64,000 nt of DNA, taken from contig NZ_VLNR01000038.1 of assembly GCF_007489275.1 (NCBI RefSeq), forward strand, positions 21,699-85,698. Reading direction: 5' to 3'. The stretch comes from Aquimarina algiphila (GTDB taxonomy: Bacteria; Bacteroidota; Bacteroidia; Flavobacteriales; Flavobacteriaceae). Numbering within the stretch: the first letter of the stretch is position 1; the number at the start of each line of letters is the position of its first letter. This document shows positions 58,050 through 64,000 of this stretch, piece after piece. Under the pieces are notes generated by a model. That model saw only the letters and a program-made list of their open reading frames with translations. It was not told where the DNA came from and ran no database searches. The translations under genes and the position numbers were made by a program.

Positions 58050-60432
58050 TAGTAGTAGTCTGAGCAGGAGAAACGGAATCGATAACGGCATTATCCACTT
58101 TTATTTCTTTATATTTTTCTATGGCAAAACTTTTTTTGATGACCACAGCATCATTTAAAATAAAAGGTTTAGGCATCATATCTTTTTCTCTTGTAGGAAT
58201 GGAGAAATGTTCATTTTTAAGTAGATCATATGAAGATTCGTATAAAATAAACTCGGGTAATGAATCTTTATGAAATCTCATTCGAAGTTCCAGTGGTTTA
58301 TTTTTGCTGACAAAATAAGTGAGTAGATTTTGACTCCATCTTTTTGTAAATGCATTATAGGTATTGTTGTCAGAATAATTAAAATCCAGAGCAGTTTCAT
58401 CATCAATATGTAATGCATCAAAATTAAACAGTGTTTTGGTATATAGATCGATTCTTTGGATATCCCTTTGAGGAGCAATACACAAATCCAGATGTCTCTG
58501 GTCACCTATAATGGTATCTTTACTGATATCCAACCTTGGTTGTGGTACTTTTTTTAGTGGTGCTTGATTAGCATAGGTAAAAGCTCTTCCGTATTTACTT
58601 TGTAACGTATTTGCATTATATGCTTCTGCAATATTTTCTTCGGGGTTAATATAATTCTTTGTCCAGGAATCAAGAATATTATCATAAGAAGCCCATACTG
58701 CCTTATTTTGATCTATATCCAAAACATAAACCAAACTGTTTGGTTTTTGACGTTCTTCTGTAAAATCGGATTTAAAATGCGCAATAATCAGAAAAACCAA
58801 TGTGAATAATAAAGCAAGATTTCCTAACAGATTTTTTCTTTTATAAAATGAAAATACGGGGAGTAACGCACCAAATAATAACACTGATAAAATTGAAGAA
58901 ATAAAGATAATCTTAAGACCTAAGGCTACAGGAAAAGTAGCGATGAATGGTGATAAAATAAAAATAGATGGCACAGCCAAAACTACCATTAAAAATGGAT
59001 TTGGCCTTTTTTGTCGAATGAGAACGAATAATGAAATTAGCCCAAAGAATACTATAATTATAAAATAACTAGCTCCTTTAAGGTATACTGCAGACATGGT
59101 AGAAACCACAAGCCATATAAATAAAGGTGCAATCATTAAACTCGGTGTTTTTACAGGAGTTTTAAATTTGGCATATACCTTAAAACAAACGGCTACCGCA
59201 AATAAGATAAAAGCAGAAATATAAACATATCCATTGTAGGTAAACCCATGCTGAATTTCTTTATATTGAGGATAAACAAGTTTAATTAATTGCCACATAC
59301 CAAAAGATAAGAGTCCCGTAATACTCAATACCAAAAGGAACAAACCAAAACCTTTAAAAACAGTAGGAAAATCAATTCGATAGGTGATTTTACCATAGAA
59401 AATTAATCCTATAAATAGAAAGATAGCAATGCCAAGGAGTACAAATATCCAACTAAAAGGATATTTGATAAGATTAAAAACAGGTGCATTAAAATAAATA
59501 TAATCACGATCCGATTTTAGATTGGTTAAATCTACTTGAGAGAAATAGGAGAGTAGTGGCATTAAGTAGCTTCCTTGGTGTTGTAATGTATTTTGATCAA
59601 GGTTTTGCCAAGTATCATTAGCAGTATGGTAATCAAAGTGATCATCAATAAAAGCAAAATTAAACCCTTCAATATCTCCTTGCTCTCTAAATACTGTAAG
59701 ATCAGTATCATTGGGTAGCATTTTATAAATGCTGTATGCCAGAGAATTGGTTACGGGATATGATGCTCCGGCTTTAGAAAATTCACTGATCATTTTTCCA
59801 TTCTTACCATTTGTCTCGATAAGCATATAAGAATTTCCTCCACTTCCTCTGGCTTCAAAATTAAGGGCAAGTCCTACATTTTTAGCTAATGGGTGTTTTT
59901 TAATAAAGAGATCGGCGCCATTAAGCCCTAGTTCTTCTCCATCAGTTATACAGATAATAATATCATTTCTTGGGACTTTGTTTGTTGCCAAATATGCTCG
60001 TATTCCTTCCAAAATTGTGGCAACGCCACTACCAGCATCACTAGCGCCATATGAGGAGTGTGGTGAGCTATCATAATGAGACATTAAGACTAAGGATTTG
60101 GTATTATCACTACCTTTAATTTTGGCAATAATGTTTTGAGGGTTACTTATTCTACCAGTTTTAGAAACAGAGGTTCCTTTTTGGACTTCTGGCTGTAACC
60201 CCATCTTTTTTAACTCATTTATGATATACGTTTTAGTTTCTTCATGAGCTGCGCTGCCCAAATAATGACATTCTTTAGCGATGTTTTTTACATGTTCTAA
60301 AGCTCGGAGTGTCGAGAACTCTTGTTTTGGTGTGTCAAGATCGGTTATTCGTTGTGGTTTGCTGCTGTAAAAGGTGTAGATTAATGAGATAATGATAAGG
60401 AGAAACGTAAGTAAAGAGGAAAACTTTCTCAT
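58042..60432 (-). CDS. M28-family zinc aminopeptidase with membrane domain
   Basis: 796 residues. After an N-terminal anchor (LTFLLIIISLIYTFY), residues ~40-300 form the M28 peptidase domain with its metal ligands in LVLMSHYDSS, GASDAGSGVATILE, ITDGEELGLNGADLF, and NFEARGSGGNSYM; DDHFDYHTANDTWQNLD gives the last ligand. Then ~8-9 membrane helices (~320-560) and a C-terminal extracytoplasmic domain follow, as in the ER-metallopeptidase (Fxna)-like group. Probably trims peptides at the outer side of the inner membrane. First gene of a three-gene unit. Confidence 0.9.
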   Translation of the reverse strand: MRKFSSLLTFLLIIISLIYTFYSSKPQRITDLDTPKQEFSTLRALEHVKNIAKECHYLGSAAHEETKTYIINELKKMGLQPEVQKGTSVSKTGRISNPQNIIAKIKGSDNTKSLVLMSHYDSSPHSSYGASDAGSGVATILEGIRAYLATNKVPRNDIIICITDGEELGLNGADLFIKKHPLAKNVGLALNFEARGSGGNSYMLIETNGKNGKMISEFSKAGASYPVTNSLAYSIYKMLPNDTDLTVFREQGDIEGFNFAFIDDHFDYHTANDTWQNLDQNTLQHQGSYLMPLLSYFSQVDLTNLKSDRDYIYFNAPVFNLIKYPFSWIFVLLGIAIFLFIGLIFYGKITYRIDFPTVFKGFGLFLLVLSITGLLSFGMWQLIKLVYPQYKEIQHGFTYNGYVYISAFILFAVAVCFKVYAKFKTPVKTPSLMIAPLFIWLVVSTMSAVYLKGASYFIIIVFFGLISLFVLIRQKRPNPFLMVVLAVPSIFILSPFIATFPVALGLKIIFISSILSVLLFGALLPVFSFYKRKNLLGNLALLFTLVFLIIAHFKSDFTEERQKPNSLVYVLDIDQNKAVWASYDNILDSWTKNYINPEENIAEAYNANTLQSKYGRAFTYANQAPLKKVPQPRLDISKDTIIGDQRHLDLCIAPQRDIQRIDLYTKTLFNFDALHIDDETALDFNYSDNNTYNAFTKRWSQNLLTYFVSKNKPLELRMRFHKDSLPEFILYESSYDLLKNEHFSIPTREKDMMPKPFILNDAVVIKKSFAIEKYKEIKVDNAVIDSVSPAQTTTNE

Positions 60433-60657
60433 GTGTGTGTATTGATTTATGCTAAAGGTAAGAAATAAGCCACAATTATTAAACTAATGCTAAATGAAAT
60501 GAATATTAACTTTTAATGTATCAAGGGATTTAATAATTAGAATGAAATAATTATGAATGCATTAAAAATAGGGAGTTAAGAACGTAAAACTTAAAATAGT
60601 ACTTGAATAAGTTATTGAGAATCACTATATTTAAGATTCACTAAATCATTAAATATT

Positions 60658-61128
60658 ATGGGGATAATCAGTTTTCAAGGAGCCCGTTCCAAAACGAAGA
60701 AGCAAGATGAGAGTCCGATAAAAGTCTCGGATTATATGTCAAGAGATCTGATTACATTTAGTCCTAATCAGTCTGTAATGGAGGTCATCGAGACTTTGGT
60801 AAAGTATAAAATATCAGGAGGACCTGTTGTAGATGACAGTAATCGATTGTTAGGTATAATTTCTGAAGGAGATTGTATAAAACAGCTCAATGAAAGTCGA
60901 TACTACAATATGCCTATTGATGATGCAACAGTAGAAAAATTTATGGTTAAAGATGTCGAGACTATAGATGGAAATGTTAATATTTTTGACGCAGCAAATA
61001 AATTTATCGAAACAAAGAGAAGACGTTTTCCGATTCTTGAAGACGGTAAGCTAGTTGGCCAGATTAGTCAGAAAGATGTTATGAAAGCAGCACTAAAATT
61101 GAATAGTCAAAATTGGTGGGAGAAGTAG
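60658..61128 (+). CDS. Tandem CBS-domain protein
   Basis: 156 residues, two CBS domains: VSDYMSRDLITFSPNQSVMEVIETLVKYKISGGPVVDD (from ~21) and VEKFMVKDVETIDGNVNIFDAANKFIETKRRRFPILED (from ~95). CBS pairs bind adenine nucleotides and sense energy state. No effector domain is attached; a short basic start precedes it. Single gene, convergent with the GIDE gene by 8 bases. Confidence 0.92.
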   Translation: MGIISFQGARSKTKKQDESPIKVSDYMSRDLITFSPNQSVMEVIETLVKYKISGGPVVDDSNRLLGIISEGDCIKQLNESRYYNMPIDDATVEKFMVKDVETIDGNVNIFDAANKFIETKRRRFPILEDGKLVGQISQKDVMKAALKLNSQNWWEK

Positions 61129-61136
61129 TGTAATCT

Positions 61137-61838
61137 TTACACTTTTGCTTTTGGGTCATCTGTAATTAATAGCTTGTTTGTTTTATTACCAGATATAAAT
61201 AGATTTTGAGTAGAGTATTTGTCAAACATGTGGTCAGATACTTTCCAATTTGCTGTACCCAAAACAGAAATTTCTTCGCCTATTTCTATAATTCCTTCTT
61301 GAAAATGCATTGTTTTATTAAAACCAAAAAAACCAGTGCTATCTTTACCATGAGAAGCGAGATAGTTTTCTAAAAATTTTGGAGGATCATTCAATATACC
61401 CGATTCACGTTTAACATCTTTTACAAGATGGACCATTTTATAATTTGAAGAAGAATAAGCCTGAACGATAGCTTTTTCACCAGAAGATTCAATACTAAAA
61501 TCAACGGCTTTTTCTTCATTAATAATAGTATGCCAGGATTTATTTTTTCCTCCACTTCTTTCTTCTACTTTGATTTGGTAATAAACACATTTTCTTTTAC
61601 TTATAGGAGAAATTAATGGCGTGTCAATGCAATGGGCTTTTCCTATAATCTTAAGGTACTCGTTTTCTTTTGCTAATTGTATCTGCTTAGAAGGTATTTT
61701 TTTCATGCTTCTAAGTATTTTATTTCGTTTACTGAAATAGAATGTAACGGCTACTATTGCTATAACTATGAGGACAAATAAAATAATATAAAACATAGCG
61801 TCTTCTGATGTTCGTACAGTGTAAATAAGAGGATGCAT
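61137..61838 (-). CDS. GIDE-domain membrane protein
   Basis: One membrane helix (FYIILFVLIVIAIVAVTFYF, residues ~16-35), then a cytosolic/periplasmic domain with LKIIGKAHCIDTPLISPISKRKCVYYQIKVEE and later IEIGEEISVLGTANW, which match the GIDE domain shared with the mitochondrial ligase MULAN. The RING finger of eukaryotic forms is absent, as in all bacterial members. The function is unknown. Starts 1 base after the zinc-ribbon gene; a second Met (residue 15, 61796) just before the helix is another possible start. Confidence 0.82.
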   Translation of the reverse strand: MHPLIYTVRTSEDAMFYIILFVLIVIAIVAVTFYFSKRNKILRSMKKIPSKQIQLAKENEYLKIIGKAHCIDTPLISPISKRKCVYYQIKVEERSGGKNKSWHTIINEEKAVDFSIESSGEKAIVQAYSSSNYKMVHLVKDVKRESGILNDPPKFLENYLASHGKDSTGFFGFNKTMHFQEGIIEIGEEISVLGTANWKVSDHMFDKYSTQNLFISGNKTNKLLITDDPKAKV

Positions 61839-61839
61839 A

Positions 61840-62190
61840 TTAACTATTTCGTTTTACTAAAGCATAGAATTCATTTTCTAAAGGAAGATAGCCTTGATCA
61901 TATACAAAATAATAGGTGTTACCAGTTTTGGTAACATAAATGCTTGTGAAGTGTTGAAAATCAAAACCCTTTGCAATAAGTTTTGTTTTGGTTGTTTTTG
62001 TTTTGTCTTTAGGGTTAAGTTCTCCCAGAATGCGATAATTTTTACGCAATAGATTATTAATATTACGTACTAGATTTTTACTATCCTTATTTAACTGGTT
62101 GTTATAAGCATTACGACAGTAATCGCTACAGAATTTTTTATCTGCACGACCTACGATTTTATCACCACAGACAGGACATTCTTTTTGCAT
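61840..62190 (-). CDS. Zinc-ribbon protein of unknown function
   Basis: The N-terminal CPVCGDKIVGRADKKFCSDYC carries four Cys in a CxxC...CxxxC ribbon (DUF2116-like) at residues 5-25, followed by RNAYNNQLNKD. The remaining ~85 residues have basic helices and a C-terminal beta part (TGNTYYFVYDQGYLPLENEFYALVKR). It is translated with the GIDE-domain gene (1-base gap), so the two probably act together. No activity can be assigned. Confidence 0.8.
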   Translation of the reverse strand: MQKECPVCGDKIVGRADKKFCSDYCRNAYNNQLNKDSKNLVRNINNLLRKNYRILGELNPKDKTKTTKTKLIAKGFDFQHFTSIYVTKTGNTYYFVYDQGYLPLENEFYALVKRNS

Positions 62191-62251
62191 AGAAAAGAAA
62201 ATTGAGAATCGAATATACGATAAATATCCGTTTACAAATGACTAATATGTT

Positions 62252-63154
62252 TTAAAAGAAAATATCTTGAGCTAATCTAAAGGTATTAGCATGTGCTTCA
62301 ATAATGATTTTAATGTCTGGAGAATATCCACCTCCCATAGAACACATTACGGGAATGCTAAGATCTTTGCAGGTTTGCAGTACAAATCGATCTCGTTCTG
62401 CACAGCCATCAATAGTACACCCCAGCTTTCCTAACTTATCTGTAGCTAATATATCTACACCAGAGAGATAATAGATGAAATCAGGTTGTTGATCTTTTAT
62501 AAGTTTGGGGAACCTTTCTTTTAGAATCTTAAGATAGGCTTGATCGTCGGTTTTATCAGGAAGGTCAATATCCAGGTCTGACTTTTCTTTTTTGAAAGGA
62601 TAATTATTGGCTCCATGCATCGAAAAAGTAAACACAGAAGGGTTATTATCAAATATCTCTGCTGTTCCATTACCTTGATGTACATCGAGATCTACAATCA
62701 GTATTTTTTTTGCTAAACCTTGCTGTAGAAGATATTTTGATCCTATTGCTTGATCGTTGAGTAAACAGAATGCTTCTCCTCGATCGGTATATGCATGATG
62801 AGTACCGCCAGCTATATTCATAGCGATACCATGTTTAAGAGCATATTCTGAGGCTTTTATAGTGCCATCAGCAATGATTACTTCACGATTGACTAAGGCT
62901 TTAGATAGTGGAAAACCAGTTTTACGAACGGCTTTGGGTGATAAAGACAATGAAACAAGACTGTCATAATAAGCAGCAGTATGCACAGCCAAAATGTATT
63001 TGGGATTTGGGATTTCGGGTTTAAAAAAATTTTCCTTGCTACAGGTTCCTTCATGAAGCAATTGCTCTGGTAATAGCTCGTATTTAATCATCGGAAAACG
63101 ATGCTTCTCTGGGAGAGGGTGTGTATAAATAGGATGGTAGGCTATTTTGAGCAT
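62252..63154 (-). CDS. Histone-deacetylase-like hydrolase (class II type)
   Basis: Zinc amidohydrolase of the arginase/deacetylase fold, 300 residues. Active-site blocks: GGTHHAYTDRGEAFCLLND (the HH pair), LIVDLDVHQGNGTAEIF (zinc Asp and His), FTFSMHGANNYPF, and YLSGVDILATDKLGKLG (second zinc Asp). CSMGGGYS supplies the final glycine turn. Bacterial members deacetylate polyamines, acetoin-related or other small molecules; the substrate here is unknown. Confidence 0.93.
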   Translation of the reverse strand: MLKIAYHPIYTHPLPEKHRFPMIKYELLPEQLLHEGTCSKENFFKPEIPNPKYILAVHTAAYYDSLVSLSLSPKAVRKTGFPLSKALVNREVIIADGTIKASEYALKHGIAMNIAGGTHHAYTDRGEAFCLLNDQAIGSKYLLQQGLAKKILIVDLDVHQGNGTAEIFDNNPSVFTFSMHGANNYPFKKEKSDLDIDLPDKTDDQAYLKILKERFPKLIKDQQPDFIYYLSGVDILATDKLGKLGCTIDGCAERDRFVLQTCKDLSIPVMCSMGGGYSPDIKIIIEAHANTFRLAQDIFF

Positions 63155-63385
63155 AAAAAAACTGTTAATTGACCACAGCTTTTAAGTTAATATCTATGGT
63201 TTTTTTTAAATTTAAAACTAGCTGCCAAATGTAACTCAAAAAAATCACAACCGAGATGGCACCAATATATCATAAGATGATAATGCCAGATTTTTAATGA
63301 ACACTTATACAAAAGTGTAGATTATAAAGATATTGAATAGTGTTTGTATTGTGTTTTTAGAGAGAAAATCACAAAATATAACTCT

Positions 63386-63870
63386 TTATCTCTTTCGACG
63401 TATTCTACGTTTACTTTGTACTACATTATCGAACCAATAAACTTCTTCGGATAAATTGTCGGAATAGTTTTTTGAGGGTTTCGTGTGATCTCTAACATCA
63501 AAAAAGATATCAATTTTAACTGAAGTAGTAGATTTTGGAGTGTCCGAAAAATTAAAAATAGCTGTGCGCCATGTATTTGCTTTTCCTGAATAGATAAAAT
63601 CCTTTTCAACACCTTTTTGAAATTTTAATGTAATCATTCCCTTTGGCCTTGGCGAAAAAAAGTCTATACTAAAAAATCGTCCTTCGTCAAAGCTAATTGT
63701 TTGACCAAATTTATTTACAATAGTAGAACCCCAATATTGACATTCTGCAAATTCGGTCACTTTTATGGCATTTTTTGATGGATTGATTCCATCAGTAACA
63801 GGATTATCATCTATATATGCAACAAGTTTTGGTGTATTGGAAGTGATATTTTGCGTTAATATAGCTTCAA
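63386..63870 (-). pseudogene. Surface-protein domain gene, cut off at its 5' side
   Basis: The frame is open from a stop at ~63873 down to 63386. It reads FEAILTQN...TPKLVAYIDDNPVTDGINPS KNAIKVTEFA, CQYWGST, RFFSIDFFSPRPKGMITLKF, WRTAIFNFS, KIDIFFDVRD and VYWFDNVV. This beta-sandwich pattern ('NPxxxGIN.S...A', 'W..L.FDFS', 'YWFDDI') is common in large secreted Bacteroidota proteins. There is no start codon or signal peptide of its own; a GTG at 63760 is inside the domain. Its 5' end coincides with a likely IS21-type end at ~63872, so the gene was probably truncated by that insertion. Confidence 0.6.
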
Positions 63871-63871
63871 A

Positions 63872-64000
63872 TGGCTATTTCGGAGTGACTGTGCCACCTA
63901 TTTCGGTCAAATGGTGCCACTAAGAGAGATCTTGCAATAATAGTTAAATTTTGTTATTAGTCCTTTTTAATTTTTCCTTTTCTTAATGATTCCCCCACAA
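63872..64000. mobile_element. Probable end of an IS21-family insertion sequence (continues past window)
   Basis: From ~63872 (TGGCTATTTCGG...) two 21-base repeats follow in the same direction, ATTTCGGAGTGACTGTGCCAC (63877-63897) and a second copy (63900-63920) that shares ATTTCGG and GTGCCAC. Multiple short repeats of this sort (...CACC..TTTCGG...GTGCCAC...) are typical of IS21-family ends. Inward, the last codons of a minus-strand gene are visible (stop at 63957-63959). The transposase gene lies beyond the window, so the family call is from the end sequence only. Confidence 0.5.
63957..63998 (-). CDS. Last 13 codons of a gene, possibly IstB
   Basis: The minus strand from the window edge reads VGESLRKGKIKKD then TAA. 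The GESLRK-like basic tail is reminiscent of IstB helper ATPases of IS21 elements, which end close to the element's terminus. It is too short to be sure. Confidence 0.3.
   Translation of the reverse strand: MGESLRKGKIKKD

Overview
The window reads as chromosomal DNA of a low-GC marine-type Bacteroidota, most likely a member of the Flavobacteriaceae; an Aquimarina-like genus is a guess. The grounds are: AT-rich coding and spacer DNA, promoters of the Bacteroidota type (TAnnTTTG at -7) and no obvious Shine-Dalgarno sequences, several secreted proteins ending in type IX secretion (T9SS) sorting tails, lipoproteins with 'SC' boxes, a flavobacterial succinate dehydrogenase set, and carotenoid genes.

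Layout. 1-1.1 kb: the end of a Fic-type gene and an unknown HTH protein, ending at a tRNA-Asn on the minus strand; this may be the edge of an integrated element. 1.4-2.1 kb: two very small divergent genes for double-glycine-leader peptides. 2.2-7 kb: RseP site-2 protease, a SCO1/SenC protein, and the ferrous iron uptake genes feoA-feoB plus a 50-residue Cys-rich membrane protein. 7-11.8 kb: a DMT exporter, an unknown secreted protein, and a carotenoid operon (CrtI/CrtD-type desaturase, CruF-type hydratase, lycopene cyclase). 11.8-18.4 kb: a LytS/LytTR-type two-component pair, an NTF2-like protein, a TerB-DnaJ protein, a bacilliredoxin, and an acyltransferase / acyl-ACP desaturase / HD-hydrolase run. 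18.6-25.8 kb: three secreted proteins (subtilisin-like lipoprotein, 1094-residue beta-propeller/discoidin T9SS protein, M12-type metalloprotease with chitin-binding modules).

26.3-39.2 kb: a PA0069-type radical SAM protein and a TIR-domain protein transcribed divergently around a perfect 19-bp inverted repeat, then an isoaspartyl peptidase, an unknown protein, a giant alpha-2-macroglobulin lipoprotein, and DUF1266 and DUF4272 proteins. 39.3-43.5 kb: a 5'-nucleotidase divided over two overlapping genes, and penicillin-binding protein 1C, the usual partner of bacterial alpha-2-macroglobulin. 43.6-46 kb: a trypsin-like T9SS protease interrupted by one in-frame TGA. 46-52.4 kb: a YciI-like lipoprotein, two paralogous predicted outer-membrane proteins, a CYTH protein, an NAD(P)-binding protein, DNA polymerase IV, and an aminotransferase. 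52.6-56.1 kb: sdhCAB.

56.3-56.8 kb: a second pair of double-glycine-leader peptide genes, this time convergent. 56.9-63.2 kb: an M28 peptidase operon, a CBS protein, a GIDE-domain protein with a zinc-ribbon partner, and a histone-deacetylase-like hydrolase. 63.4-64 kb: a surface-protein gene cut off by what looks like the end of an IS21-family insertion sequence running out of the window.

The parts most worth a second look are the two dispersed pairs of orphan double-glycine-leader peptides, the TIR gene with its 19-bp palindrome and unusual C-terminal domain, the TGA-interrupted protease, and the IS-truncated gene at the right edge. No CRISPR array or rRNA was seen.
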